Shown piece after piece: positions 1 to 8,926 of a stretch of DNA of 64,000 bases. A program made the translations under genes and the position numbers. Numbering within the stretch: position 1 is the first letter of the stretch; each line of letters opens with the position of its first letter. The stretch spans positions 45,405 to 109,404 of the forward strand of contig JADBKJ010000001.1 in NCBI GenBank assembly GCA_014896455.1, in the 5' to 3' direction. This stretch comes from Thermoanaerobacter sp. Its GTDB lineage: Bacteria; Bacillota; Thermoanaerobacteria; Thermoanaerobacterales; Thermoanaerobacteraceae. The notes beneath the pieces were generated by a model. That model made no database searches. It saw only the letters and a program-made list of their open reading frames with translations, and was not told where the DNA came from.

Positions 1-312
1 ACCTGTTGCAGCAATAGCCATCACCAAGTTTGACTCTAATATACTATCTCGCTTAAAAACACCTTTTAATAAAGCCGTTGCTAATACTGCAGCTGGGATA
101 GCGGCACTAATTGTCATACCAGCTTTTAAACCTAAGTAGGCATTTGCAGCAGCAAAAAGTATAGCAAATAAGCTGCCAACTATGACTGCCACAGCTGTAA
201 GTTCTGGAAGTGCTTTATCTGCCGGTATAAAGGGAATATATTCACTACCATGCACTCCACCGTAAGCATCATGAGACAATTTTCTCTTTTCTAAACCTTG
301 TGCTTTGGCCAT
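1..312 (-). CDS. OPT-family oligopeptide transporter, N-terminal part (partial)
   Basis: The gene runs off the left edge; only the first 104 codons are visible. The product begins MAKAQGLEKRKLSHDAYGG, then a cytoplasmic stretch ending in YIPFIPADKALPELT, then a first membrane helix (VAVIVGSLFAILFAAANAYLGL) with the KAGMTISAAIPAAV segment typical of the OPT (oligopeptide/metal-chelate) transporter family. The start is the ATG preceded by a GGGGGAT Shine-Dalgarno sequence. A 15-codon open frame with a strong ribosome-binding site lies just upstream. Function is inferred from family resemblance of the N-terminus only; the substrate cannot be told. Confidence 0.8.
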   Translation of the reverse strand, partial: MAKAQGLEKRKLSHDAYGGVHGSEYIPFIPADKALPELTAVAVIVGSLFAILFAAANAYLGLKAGMTISAAIPAAVLATALLKGVFKRDSILESNLVMAIAATG

Positions 313-322
313 TTTAATCCCC

Positions 323-370
323 CTATTCAAAATAAGTTTGAACAAAATTTAACAAATTTTGTCCTTTCAT
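323..370 (-). CDS. possible 15-codon leader peptide upstream of the OPT transporter
   Basis: The frame ATG...TAG encodes MKGQNLLNFVQTYFE. It is preceded by a very strong purine tract (GAGGGGGGGATGAC) and stops 10 bases before the transporter start codon. The second half of the leader overlaps an inverted repeat (ACAAAATTT / AAATTTTGT, 341-361). The arrangement suggests translational coupling or a leader peptide. It could be chance, because the G-rich tract may serve only as an mRNA feature. Not recognised in any family. Confidence 0.35.
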   Translation of the reverse strand: MKGQNLLNFVQTYFE

Positions 371-498
371 GTCATCCCCCCCTCTATTTGTGTTTAATTA
401 AACATTTACATTTAACAATTATACACAATTTATACTACACTATATTATTCTTCAAAATATAAAAAAATCCTTCTATTTCTTAAAAATTTTTTGTACAC

Positions 499-522
499 AA
501 AAAAGGCGCCAATATGACGCCT
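499..522 (-). terminator. murA terminator hairpin, distal copy with U-tract
   Basis: The hairpin GGCGCC-AATAT-GACGCC lies at 505-522 and, read on the minus strand, is followed by six U. The same hairpin is repeated at 788-805, directly after the murA stop codon, but there it has no U-tract because a repeat element sits between the two copies. Confidence 0.7.
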
Positions 523-786
523 CAGTTTGTTGACAAAGTTAAAAAATATTCAAAGGAGATATTTTGCATCGTCGCTCCGATGTTCCAAAGCGACAAAACA
601 CTAAGCTCGACCTTCGGGCTCCGCAGGGTACCGGGCACATTCGACATCCTTGTCTTAGTGCCCGCCTCCGCCCTCCGTGGCTACGGCCCTGCCTCCACCC
701 TTGGTCTCGCTAAGTTTTGTTACCGCTTTGTCACAAGTCGCACCGATTGCAAAATATCTCCTTTACGAAAGTTTGTCTACAGTCTG
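523..786 (+). repeat. terminator-associated palindromic repeat, copy A
   Basis: A 264-bp non-coding element starting CAGTTTGTTGACAAAG and ending GTCTACAGTCTG. The outer arms are imperfect inverted repeats (AGGAGATATTTTGCATCG on the left, CGATTGCAAAATATCTCC on the right), followed inward by CAAAGCG..ACAAAAC pairing with GTTTTGTTACCGCTTTG. The core is GC-rich and can form smaller hairpins (AGCTCGACCTTCGGGCT; GGGCAC..GTGCCC; CCGTGGCTACGG). The murA terminator hairpin is present on both sides (505-522 and 788-805). Three other copies are in this window. No protein is credibly encoded. Confidence 0.9.
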
Positions 787-805
787 AGGCGCCAATATGA
801 CGCCT

Positions 806-2056
806 CTATTTCCTATATATTATTGCTCCAAGATTTTTTAACTTTTCTTCCATTTTTACATAGCCTCTGTCAATATGATAAATATCATTTATTTCAGTCC
901 TACCTTCTGCAATAAGTCCAGCCAATACTAAGGCTGCTCCCGCTCTTAAATCTGTTGCTTTAACTTCTGCACCTGTCAAATGCCCTACTCCTGTAACAAC
1001 AGCACTCCTTCCTTCTATCTTTATATTTGCCCCCATACGCTTTAGCTCATCCACATGCATAAATCTATTTTCAAAAACTGTTTCTATTATAACGCTTGTC
1101 CCTTTTGCCACTGTCATCATAGCCATCATTTGAGCTTGCATATCTGTAGGAAAGCCTGGATAAGGAAGAGTTTTTATGTCCACCGCTTTATAATTTTTAA
1201 TTCCTTTGACTCGCAGTCCTTTAGGTTCTTCTGTTATCTTAATTCCACATTCTGTTAATTTCGCAACTACAGACCTTATGTGATCCACTATGACATTTTC
1301 TATAAGAACATTCCCTCCAGTCATTGCAGCTGCTACCATAAAGGTCCCCGCTTCAATTCTATCTGGTATGACAGTATGCTCAGCCCCTTTTAGCTCTTTT
1401 ACTCCTTCAATTCTTATTGTATCTGTACCAGCACCCTTAATATTCGCTCCCATCTTGTTGAGAAAATTGGCAAGGTCAACAATTTCTGGCTCTTCCGCAG
1501 CATTTTCTATTATAGTAACTCCTTCTGCAAAAACTGCCGCCATCATGATGTTTTCTGTGGCTCCAACACTTGGAAAATCTAAATAAATTTTTTTGCCTGT
1601 CAATTTTTTAGCTCGTGCTTCTACATAACCATGTCCTATAGTAATATCTGCTCCCAAAGTTTGAAATCCTTTTAAATGCAAATCTATTGGGCGAGAACCA
1701 ATAGCACACCCACCTGGCATAGAAATTTTAGCATGGCCAAGCCTAGCGAGTATAGGTCCCATCACCAAAAACGATGCTCTCATTTTCTTCACCAAATCAT
1801 ATGGGGCTTCTACATCTTTAATATCCACTTTTATTTTTAATTTCTCATTTTCAAATTCACATATAGCACCAAAATGCTTAATTAACTCTATCATGACATT
1901 GACATCCTCTAAAGTAGGTATGTCGTCTAGCACTATTTCTCCTGATGATAATAAAGAAGCGGCAATTATAGGTAATACAGAATTTTTAGCTCCACTTATT
2001 TTTACACTTCCTTTAAGGGGTGGACTTTTTTCAACAATAAATTTCGTTTTTATCAC
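806..2056 (-). CDS. murA: UDP-N-acetylglucosamine 1-carboxyvinyltransferase
   Basis: MurA transfers enolpyruvate from PEP to UDP-GlcNAc, the first committed step of peptidoglycan synthesis, in the cytosol. The 416-residue product is full length for the family. It has the N-terminal [12 protein letters not shown] substrate motif (Lys22-Asn23-type, here about residues 16-26), the active-site loop with the catalytic Cys117 in [15 protein letters not shown], and a C-terminal [13 protein letters not shown] motif. It lies 6 bp downstream of ywmB, the same order as in Bacillus, so the two are probably cotranscribed. The stop codon is followed immediately by a terminator hairpin and repeat copy A. 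Confidence 0.97.
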   Translation of the reverse strand: MIKTKFIVEKSPPLKGSVKISGAKNSVLPIIAASLLSSGEIVLDDIPTLEDVNVMIELIKHFGAICEFENEKLKIKVDIKDVEAPYDLVKKMRASFLVMGPILARLGHAKISMPGGCAIGSRPIDLHLKGFQTLGADITIGHGYVEARAKKLTGKKIYLDFPSVGATENIMMAAVFAEGVTIIENAAEEPEIVDLANFLNKMGANIKGAGTDTIRIEGVKELKGAEHTVIPDRIEAGTFMVAAAMTGGNVLIENVIVDHIRSVVAKLTECGIKITEEPKGLRVKGIKNYKAVDIKTLPYPGFPTDMQAQMMAMMTVAKGTSVIIETVFENRFMHVDELKRMGANIKIEGRSAVVTGVGHLTGAEVKATDLRAGAALVLAGLIAEGRTEINDIYHIDRGYVKMEEKLKNLGAIIYRK

Positions 2057-2062
2057 CCTCTT

Positions 2063-2812
2063 TTAATATTCTATAGCTATAATAGGTGTTGCAACCCACA
2101 AATAAGTTTTATCATCAAAAGAACTATATCTTATTGCTACGTTTAAATTTATTTTTTCACTTCCTAATTTAATATATTCTTTTAATTTGCTCGAATAAGC
2201 AGAAACACTTATTATGTTTTCGTCGTCCATTCCTTCTATTTTTTGTGCATGTAATTTATCAAGTACTAATTTAACTATACTATTATTTTTTTCTTTATTC
2301 AACTTACCTTTAAAGGTTCCGACAAAACATACTGTTACCTTAGGTTTTAGCTTGAATATTTTAAAAGTATTATTTATAAGTACCTTCTCTTTTAAAGCAT
2401 TGTCATAACCGTTAATAAGATATTCGTCTATTAACATATAAGTTTCGCTCTTTGAACCATTTTTTAAACTTTGAACTGCTATGTTTATATGTCTACTGTT
2501 TTCCGTATATTCCACTTCCACTTGTCTAAAATTGTTTTCTTCAATGTGAGATATTTTGGTTTTTTGCTTATTGATATTCATGTTTTTTATCGTTATTTCG
2601 ACATATTCATTTAATTTATAAAAAGATGTAAAATCATTGTTAATCTTTGCCCATGCACTTATATTTGCATATTCATATTTTGCACCCGTATTTAAGAAAG
2701 TCCTCTTTACAAGTTCTACATTATCATCAAAAGAAAGAAAAGCTTGTCTTTGGACACTCAATGAAAATAAAACTGTAAAAATTATTATTCCTATAATTAT
2801 CCTCTTAACCAT
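2063..2812 (-). CDS. ywmB: YwmB-family (TATA-box-binding-like) exported protein
   Basis: A 249-residue protein with one N-terminal hydrophobic helix (residues 5-21, IIIGIIIFTVLFSLSVQ) acting as signal or membrane anchor. The rest is a hydrophilic extracytoplasmic region with two similar halves, as expected for the YwmB family (DUF1779). Its role is not established. It always appears next to murA in Bacillus and clostridia, which argues for a cell-envelope or sporulation-related task. The ATG start has a GGAGGTATGAGGT ribosome-binding region. A 59-nt hairpin lies about 40 nt upstream. Family call is from context plus general layout. Confidence 0.75.
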   Translation of the reverse strand: MVKRIIIGIIIFTVLFSLSVQRQAFLSFDDNVELVKRTFLNTGAKYEYANISAWAKINNDFTSFYKLNEYVEITIKNMNINKQKTKISHIEENNFRQVEVEYTENSRHINIAVQSLKNGSKSETYMLIDEYLINGYDNALKEKVLINNTFKIFKLKPKVTVCFVGTFKGKLNKEKNNSIVKLVLDKLHAQKIEGMDDENIISVSAYSSKLKEYIKLGSEKINLNVAIRYSSFDDKTYLWVATPIIAIEY

Positions 2813-2849
2813 ACCTCATACCTCCATATATACTTTTTTAAAGAGAAAA

Positions 2850-2908
2850 GGCGGTAAAATATCAGCGAATCCACAAGGGGGAGAATGGATCCGTCGATTT
2901 TTACCGCC
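2850..2908 (-). promoter_or_regulatory. 59-nt imperfect palindrome in the ywmB-murA 5' region
   Basis: Arms 2850-2872 (GGCGGTAAAATATCAGCGAA...) and 2887-2908 (...CGATTTTTACCGCC) pair over about 20 positions. On the minus strand the hairpin is followed by UUUUCUCUUU and then the ywmB ribosome-binding site, so it resembles a leader attenuator. On the plus strand it is followed by CUUCUAUUUU. No convergent gene needs a terminator here, because the flanking genes diverge. Confidence 0.5.
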
Positions 2909-3028
2909 CTTCTATTTTAAATTATTAACCACAACAAAAAATTTTATTCATAAGTTTTAAAAATTTTTATTACTGGCATAATAGGAAAAAAGGACAGCTA
3001 TTAGAAAGAATTAGATAAAAAGAGAAAA

Positions 3029-3045
3029 GGTCAGATAAGGTCAGA
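3029..3045 (+). promoter_or_regulatory. CtsR-type operator, distal site
   Basis: GGTCAGATAAGGTCAGA is a tandem heptad repeat with the 3-bp spacing of CtsR sites (RGTCAAANANRGTCAAA). It differs from consensus only by G for A at one position in each half. Confidence 0.6.
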
Positions 3046-3079
3046 TAAACATAGATAAATTTTCCTATTGAGGATTTTT

Positions 3080-3096
3080 GGTCAAATAAGGTCAAA
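3080..3096 (+). promoter_or_regulatory. CtsR-type operator, proximal site
   Basis: GGTCAAATAAGGTCAAA matches the published CtsR heptad consensus RGTCAAANANRGTCAAA at every fixed position. It lies directly upstream of AT-rich promoter-like sequence (TTGTTT 3105-3110, TAAAAT 3127-3132, spacing 16) preceding the gene at 3175. Confidence 0.8.
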
Positions 3097-3174
3097 AATC
3101 AAATTTGTTTTATAATTTTTATAAAGTAAAATTATAAGTGGAAGGAAAAATCTCTTAAAAAGGAGGTGTAGTAT

Positions 3175-3471
3175 ATGTTCTGGGTAACACTTATTGTAGT
3201 AGGACTTATATCTAGTCTTGTATTTCATCCTTTGTTCAATTCCAAAGCTGGAAAATCTTACGGCGAAAAGCTAAATAAAATCTACGGAACATATTGGGCA
3301 GCATTAGTTGCACATCTAATAGGAGCATGGCTTGGCGGCGCTTATCTTGGCAAATGGGGCTGGATAGTCGCTGATTACAACGTAATAGGTGGATTCATCG
3401 GAGCAATAGTAATTGGTTATTTGTGGTACCTAATCGCTAAAAGTCAAACAAAAGCAGAAGCTAATAAATAA
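3175..3471 (+). CDS. small membrane protein, putative CtsR heat-shock regulon member
   Basis: A 98-residue protein with an N-terminal hydrophobic helix (about 2-18), a short polar stretch rich in Lys (KAGKSYGEKLNKIYG), then two further glycine-rich helices (about 41-62 and 70-90) and a charged tail. I do not recognise the family with certainty; the glycine-rich helices recall small stress-linked membrane proteins. ATG is preceded by AAAAAGGAGGTG. Two CtsR-type operators lie 80-145 bp upstream, so expression is likely derepressed by heat or protein-misfolding stress. It is monocistronic, ending in a bidirectional terminator shared with mnaA. Confidence 0.8.
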   Translation: MFWVTLIVVGLISSLVFHPLFNSKAGKSYGEKLNKIYGTYWAALVAHLIGAWLGGAYLGKWGWIVADYNVIGGFIGAIVIGYLWYLIAKSQTKAEANK

Positions 3472-3483
3472 AATAAATTCATA

Positions 3484-3509
3484 AAAGCGGGGTTCATTCC
3501 CCGCTTTTA
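3484..3509. terminator. bidirectional terminator
   Basis: AAAAGCGGGG-TTCATT-CCCCGCTTTT sits between convergent genes, with U-rich tracts on both strands. The mnaA stop codon falls inside the stem. Confidence 0.85.
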
Positions 3510-4648
3510 TATTCCTCTGGCTTTGTGTCACTCAAGTTAAACGCATATTTTATCGCCTGAATTATTCTCAAAGAGGCTTTACCATCACCATAGGGATTTA
3601 CCGCATTAGCCATTTTATCATATTCTTCCCTTTTTTCAAGAAGCAATGTTCCTTCATTGTATACAACTTCCTGTTCTGTTCCAATTACTTTTACTGTCCC
3701 TGCTTCAACAGCCTCCGGCCTTTCTGTAACATCTCTCAAAACAAGCACGGGTTTGCCCAGAGAAGGTACTTCTTCCTGTAAGCCTCCCGAATCAGTCATC
3801 ACCATATAGCATTTTGCCATGAGATTGTGCATTTCGTCTGTATCAAGAGGGTCTAAAAGAAGCACATTGCCAAGTTCTCCTAATATGCTAAATACAGTTT
3901 CTCTCACTACAGGGTTTTTATGGACAGGATATACTATATAAACATCCTTGTAATTTTGAGCAATCTCTTTGAGGGCATTGCATATATTTTCAAGAGGTTT
4001 ACCCCAATTTTCTCTTCTATGAGCTGTAACTACAATAACTTTTTTATCATTGTAATCAATTTGGTTGAGCCGTTCGTCCCTAAAAACATAATCTTCCTTT
4101 ACAGTATATGCCATTGCATCTATGACAGTATTGCCTGTAACAAAAATACTTTCTTCACTTACTCCTTCTTTTAAAAGATTCAATTTTGCCCTGCTTGTAG
4201 GAGAAAAGTGTAAATCTGTCAAAACTCCTGTAAGCTTTCTGTTTATCTCTTCGGGATATGGAAACCATTTGTTAAAAGACCTAAGCCCTGCTTCTACATG
4301 TCCCACCTTAATTTTGTGATAAAAAGCTGCTAATGCAGCAGCAAAAGTTGTTGTAGTATCTCCGTGTACAAGTACAAGGTCCGGCTTTTCGCTATTAAAG
4401 ACTCTTTCAAGCCCTATAAGGGCGGAAGTAGTAATTTCAGATAATGTCTGTTTTTCTTTCATGATGTTCAAATCATAATGCGGAGTAATATTAAAAAGCC
4501 TCAGCACCTGATCGAGCATCTCCCGGTGCTGGGCTGTAACGCAAACTTTTGATTCAAAATCTTTTTCTCTTTCCAAAGCTTTAATAAGAGGTGCCATTTT
4601 AATAGCTTCAGGCCTTGTCCCAAAAACAGATATGATTTTTAATGTCAT
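3494..4648 (-). CDS. mnaA: UDP-N-acetylglucosamine 2-epimerase (non-hydrolysing)
   Basis: This enzyme interconverts UDP-GlcNAc and UDP-ManNAc, a precursor for wall teichoic acid linkage units and other surface polymers. The product starts MTLKIISVFGTRPEAIKMAPL, the family N-terminal signature, and carries VHGDTTTTFAAALAAFY, HVEAGLRSFNKWFPYPEEINR, VTAHRRENWG and a late SGGLQEEVPSLGKPVLVLRDVTERPE motif. Length (384 residues) is normal. I chose the ATG at 4648 because it has AAGGAG 9 nt upstream; an in-frame TTG nine codons earlier lacks one. It directly follows tagO, consistent with teichoic acid-type linkage synthesis. Confidence 0.95.
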   Translation of the reverse strand: MTLKIISVFGTRPEAIKMAPLIKALEREKDFESKVCVTAQHREMLDQVLRLFNITPHYDLNIMKEKQTLSEITTSALIGLERVFNSEKPDLVLVHGDTTTTFAAALAAFYHKIKVGHVEAGLRSFNKWFPYPEEINRKLTGVLTDLHFSPTSRAKLNLLKEGVSEESIFVTGNTVIDAMAYTVKEDYVFRDERLNQIDYNDKKVIVVTAHRRENWGKPLENICNALKEIAQNYKDVYIVYPVHKNPVVRETVFSILGELGNVLLLDPLDTDEMHNLMAKCYMVMTDSGGLQEEVPSLGKPVLVLRDVTERPEAVEAGTVKVIGTEQEVVYNEGTLLLEKREEYDKMANAVNPYGDGKASLRIIQAIKYAFNLSDTKPEEYKSGE

Positions 4649-4678
4649 AATTTTACACTCCTTAATATGTTGCAATTA

Positions 4679-5719
4679 TCAACGTGCTTGTGTACCTTTT
4701 TTTTGCCTTTCTAAAAGCTCAAGTTTATCTGCACCCCACATTACAAGCAAAATTGAAATTAAAAGGATTATCAGTCCTTTTAATTCGCTACTGAAAGATA
4801 TCAATATAGCACTTATTCCTAGCAACAGACTTACGCCGTACATTATAAGCACAGCCTGTTTTTGTGTAAGGCCTTTTTCTAGAAGCCTGTGGTGCAAATG
4901 TCCTTTGTCTGCTTCCATAATTGGTTTGCCGTTTATTAATCTTCTAATAATTGCAAAGGCTGTGTCAAATATCGGAACTCCCAAGGCAAGAATTGGAACT
5001 GCAATGGCGATTGCCGCTGCTGATTTTACTGCTCCTTGTATGGATATAGCTGCCAGCACAAATCCTAAAAACATAGACCCTGTATCTCCCATAAAAATTT
5101 TTGCAGGATTAAAATTGTAAGGCAAAAAGCCTAAAGCAGCACCAGCAATAGCGATTGAAATAACAGCGGTTGCAAACCTGCCATTTAAAAGAGAGACTAT
5201 AAAAAGAGAACCCGATGATATGACTGCTATTCCTGCTGCCAGCCCATCAAGGCCATCAATGAGATTCATAGTATTTGTAATCCCTACTACCCAAAAAAGC
5301 GTAAGAGGAATGGCTACCCAGCTTTTCAGATATATCATTCCATCTCCCAAAGGATTAGAAAGCCAATCTATTCTCACACCACTTATTATTAGTACTACAG
5401 CTGCTACAACTTGTCCTAAAAGTTTAATTTTTGCACTAAGACTGTACTTATCGTCAAACAATCCCAATACTGCAATTATTGTGGCTCCTAAGACTATACC
5501 AATGGTTTCAGAAGTTTTTGGCAAAAAGAGTAATATGCTTGTTATCGTACCAGAAAATATAGCCAATCCACCTAATCTGGGTATAGGTTTTGTATGGATG
5601 CGTCTTTCTTCATCAGGTATATCAATGGCTCCAATCGCAAAAGCCAATTTTTTCGCTATGGGAGTAGTAATAAGTGAAACTATAAATGCCACAATAAAAG
5701 ATAGGAGGTACACCTTCAT
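4679..5719 (-). CDS. tagO: undecaprenyl-phosphate GlcNAc-1-phosphate transferase (TagO/WecA type)
   Basis: A polytopic membrane enzyme (about 10-11 helices) moving GlcNAc-1-P from UDP-GlcNAc onto undecaprenyl phosphate, the first step of wall teichoic acid and related polymer synthesis. Family motifs are clear: PRLGGLAIF (about 47-55), LGLFDDKYSLSAKIKLLGQ with the DD pair, NTMNLIDGLDGLAAG, FMGDTGSMFLGF and the cytoplasmic HLHHRL motif near residue 275. Length 346 is typical. It is 30 bp upstream of mnaA, with which it is probably cotranscribed, and downstream of the nucleotide-metabolism genes comEB and upp. Confidence 0.95.
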   Translation of the reverse strand: MKVYLLSFIVAFIVSLITTPIAKKLAFAIGAIDIPDEERRIHTKPIPRLGGLAIFSGTITSILLFLPKTSETIGIVLGATIIAVLGLFDDKYSLSAKIKLLGQVVAAVVLIISGVRIDWLSNPLGDGMIYLKSWVAIPLTLFWVVGITNTMNLIDGLDGLAAGIAVISSGSLFIVSLLNGRFATAVISIAIAGAALGFLPYNFNPAKIFMGDTGSMFLGFVLAAISIQGAVKSAAAIAIAVPILALGVPIFDTAFAIIRRLINGKPIMEADKGHLHHRLLEKGLTQKQAVLIMYGVSLLLGISAILISFSSELKGLIILLISILLVMWGADKLELLERQKKGTQAR

Positions 5720-5787
5720 TTTTTAACACTCCTTGAGAGTTTTTCACTCTATCTTATTCATTTGATTTAATATACACCACTATTATT

Positions 5788-6231
5788 TTATCTCTCAATT
5801 CTTACTAAGTCAACATTTGCTTCTTTTAGAAGCTTAAAAGCTAACTCATCGGGGTACTCCTCTTCATATACAATCCGCTTAACACCTGCATTGATTAGCA
5901 TTTTAGCACATATAACACAGGGGCTAGCGCTTACATATAAAGTAGCCCCCTTGGTACTTACTCCATGCAATGCTGCTTGTATAATCGCATTTTGCTCTGC
6001 ATGTACTCCTCTGCAAAGTTCTGGCCTTTCTCCCGACGGTATTCCTAATTGCTCCCTCAAACATCCTGTCTTTTCACAATGGGCAAGCCCTGTAGGAGGA
6101 CCATTATATCCTGTTGAAATTATATGTTTGTCTACCACCAAAATAGCCCCTACTTGTCTTCTAAGACAAGTAGAGCGAGTTTTTACAACATCTACAATTT
6201 GCATAAAATACTCATCCCATGAGGGTCTCAT
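5788..6231 (-). CDS. comEB: deoxycytidylate (dCMP) deaminase, ComEB family
   Basis: Converts dCMP to dUMP, feeding dTMP synthesis. The zinc-binding deaminase motifs are present: HAEQNAI (zinc His and catalytic Glu) and [17 protein letters not shown] (two zinc Cys). I start it at the ATG giving [12 protein letters not shown], preceded by GAGGGATG, which matches the family N-terminus. A GTG seven codons earlier (6252) overlaps the upp stop codon and would add a short extension. Length 147 residues is typical. Part of the leftward cluster with upp and tmk-like functions elsewhere in the window. Confidence 0.93.
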   Translation of the reverse strand: MRPSWDEYFMQIVDVVKTRSTCLRRQVGAILVVDKHIISTGYNGPPTGLAHCEKTGCLREQLGIPSGERPELCRGVHAEQNAIIQAALHGVSTKGATLYVSASPCVICAKMLINAGVKRIVYEEEYPDELAFKLLKEANVDLVRIER

Positions 6232-6248
6232 TTGTACATCCCTCGCTA

Positions 6249-6923
<675 letters not shown>

Positions 6924-6929
6924 TTAATA

Positions 6930-7838
6930 TCATTTGCTATACTTTTTCTCAATTTCCGCTATTTTGTCAATCCTTCTCTGATGACGTCCTCCTTGAAAAG
7001 TTGCATTTAACCATTCTTCCACCATCATCACGGCAAGTCCTGGTCCTGTAATGCGTCCTCCCAAGCACAAAATATTAGCATTGTTGTGTTCCTTAGCGGC
7101 TTTTGCTGAAAAAACATCTTCTGCATGGGCAGCTCTAATTCCTGGTACTTTATTTGCCACTATTGACATACCAATGCCTGTCCCACAGACTAAAATCCCT
7201 TCGCTGCACTCATGAGATGCAACAGCCTCTGCTACTTTGAGGGCATAATCTGGATAATCGACAGATTCTGGACTAAAAGTTCCAAAATCTTTATAGGCTA
7301 TTCCTTTTTCATCTAAATACTTTTTTATAGCTTCTTTAAGTTCATAGCCACCATGGTCAGCTCCTAATGCAATCACCATTTTACCCTTCCTTTCTTGTGA
7401 AATTTTTGTTATGACCTTTGAAATTAAATCCTCTAACTCTCGAGCTGTCTCCCTATACACCTCTATAGGCATGCCGTAAGGGTCCTCAACCTCTCCCTCT
7501 AGCCCTACAAATTCTTTTATAGTAAAAACTTTATTGGAATATTCTGGGTACATAGAAAGTATGCTCTGTTTATGAGAATTTGACATAGCTAAAATTAAAT
7601 CAGCCTCTTCTAAATCTTGACGTCTTAAACTTTTTGACCTGTGGTTTGAAATATCTATATTATAATCCTGTTTTAATACTTCTATTGCTTCTTGTGAAGC
7701 TTTAAAGCCTTCTTGCGCAAATACTCCAGCAGATTTTGCTTCAAAGTCCTTACCGAAAGCTTTCGCTTTGTCATTAAAAAGTCCCTCTGCCATAGGGCTT
7801 CTACAGGTATTCCCAGTGCACACAAATAATACTTTCAT
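6930..7838 (-). CDS. fused low-molecular-weight protein phosphatase (YwlE-like) and ribose-5-phosphate isomerase B
   Basis: One uninterrupted 302-codon frame joins two proteins that are separate neighbours in Bacillus. Residues 1-150 are a low-molecular-weight Tyr/Arg phosphatase: catalytic loop CTGNTCRS with Cys7 and Arg13, and general-acid Asp in EDPYGM (about 119). From Met154 the sequence is a complete RpiB: MVIALGADHGGYELK, PDYALKVAEAV, and the Cys-containing anion-binding loop VCGTGIGMS. A good Shine-Dalgarno (AAAGGAAGGG) stands 5 nt before Met154 (ATG at 7377-7379), so free RpiB could also be made. The join may be a recent loss of stop and start separation or a true fusion. Confidence 0.93.
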   Translation of the reverse strand: MKVLFVCTGNTCRSPMAEGLFNDKAKAFGKDFEAKSAGVFAQEGFKASQEAIEVLKQDYNIDISNHRSKSLRRQDLEEADLILAMSNSHKQSILSMYPEYSNKVFTIKEFVGLEGEVEDPYGMPIEVYRETARELEDLISKVITKISQERKGKMVIALGADHGGYELKEAIKKYLDEKGIAYKDFGTFSPESVDYPDYALKVAEAVASHECSEGILVCGTGIGMSIVANKVPGIRAAHAEDVFSAKAAKEHNNANILCLGGRITGPGLAVMMVEEWLNATFQGGRHQRRIDKIAEIEKKYSK

Positions 7839-8899
7839 GGCAATTCTCCTTCAGCACTTATTTCTTTATAACCGGCAGCTTTTTCTAATCTATTCATAAT
7901 AGCAAGTCCAATGCTGTCATATTCAAAACTTTCAGCAAAAATGACATCTACTCCCTTTTTGTCAAATTGTCGTAAAACTGCAAAAAGATTCTTCGCTATC
8001 GTCTCTGGTCTATTTCTATCCCCTACGACAATAATTTCTCCTTTTTCATATTGTGTCGAAGTTTGTACCGTTGCCATTATACCAACTTTTTTACCATATT
8101 TCAATTGTTCTTCTGTCAATTCTTGAATTTTTTTTACAACTTTCTCAAGGTCTCCTGTCACTATATAGACCTCCGCATTAGGAGAATAATGCTTGTACTT
8201 CATGCCAGGGGACTTAGGCTTAAAATCTTCCTTTGGCTTTTTTAAAAGTGAAGGATCCACTTCAACATTTCCTATCACTTCTTTAAGCATTTCCAAAGTA
8301 ACTGCTCCCGGTCTTAAAATGACCGGCACCTTTTCTGTCAAATCCAAAACAGTAGATTCTACGCCAACATCACATTTTCCTCCATCTATTATTACATCTA
8401 CTTTTCCATACAAATCTTCAATAACATGAGAAGCATCAGTAGGACTAGGCTTACCCGAAACATTAGCGCTGGGAGCCGATATAGGTACTTCTGCCCTTTT
8501 GATTAAAAGATGAGCAATCGGATTTGAAGGCATCCTTATAGCTACAGTATCCATGCCAGCCGTATTAACATAGGGTACTTTTTCTGATTTTTTAAAAATA
8601 AGTGTTAAAGGGCCTGGCCAAAATTTCTTCATAAGAGCTTTAGCTTTTTGAGGTACATCTTCGACAAGGTCATAAATCTGCTCTAGTTCTGCGATATGAA
8701 CAATAAGAGGGTTATCTTGAGGCCTTCCCTTTGCTATAAATATTTTTTTTACAGCTTTTTCGTTAAAAGAATTAGCTCCAATTCCATAAACTGTCTCTGT
8801 AGGAAAAGCCACCAGTCCTCCTTCTCTTATCACATTTGCTGCAAAATCAATAAGCTCAATTTCTGGATCATTTTTATTAATGCTTACTATTTTTGTCAT
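7835..8899 (-). CDS. sua5: L-threonylcarbamoyladenylate synthase (Sua5/YwlC type)
   Basis: Makes threonylcarbamoyl-AMP for the t6A37 modification of ANN-decoding tRNAs. The YrdC-type catalytic domain covers about residues 10-205 (GGLVAFPTETVYGIGANSF, KGRPQDNPLIVHI, ISAPSANVSGKPSPT, RPGAVT). The C-terminal Sua5 domain follows a linker containing the conserved SPGMKYKHYSP motif. Length 354 fits the long Sua5 form. The stop codon overlaps the start of the ywlE-rpiB fusion by 4 bp. Gene order matches the Bacillus ywlC-ywlE-rpiB region. Confidence 0.96.
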   Translation of the reverse strand: MTKIVSINKNDPEIELIDFAANVIREGGLVAFPTETVYGIGANSFNEKAVKKIFIAKGRPQDNPLIVHIAELEQIYDLVEDVPQKAKALMKKFWPGPLTLIFKKSEKVPYVNTAGMDTVAIRMPSNPIAHLLIKRAEVPISAPSANVSGKPSPTDASHVIEDLYGKVDVIIDGGKCDVGVESTVLDLTEKVPVILRPGAVTLEMLKEVIGNVEVDPSLLKKPKEDFKPKSPGMKYKHYSPNAEVYIVTGDLEKVVKKIQELTEEQLKYGKKVGIMATVQTSTQYEKGEIIVVGDRNRPETIAKNLFAVLRQFDKKGVDVIFAESFEYDSIGLAIMNRLEKAAGYKEISAEGELP

Positions 8900-8926
8900 T
8901 TAAGGCACTCCTTGTAGAATTAAAAC

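Noticed and set aside
523..786. 0A-box-like TTCGACA inside the repeat element
   Set aside because: It is not kept in copies B and C, so it is not a conserved site.
514..915. Open frame of 133 codons running across repeat copy A and into murA antisense
   Set aside because: It begins in the repeat and reads through the murA terminator and antisense strand. Similar frames cross other copies (30816-31117, 35387-35647) with no conservation of the protein.
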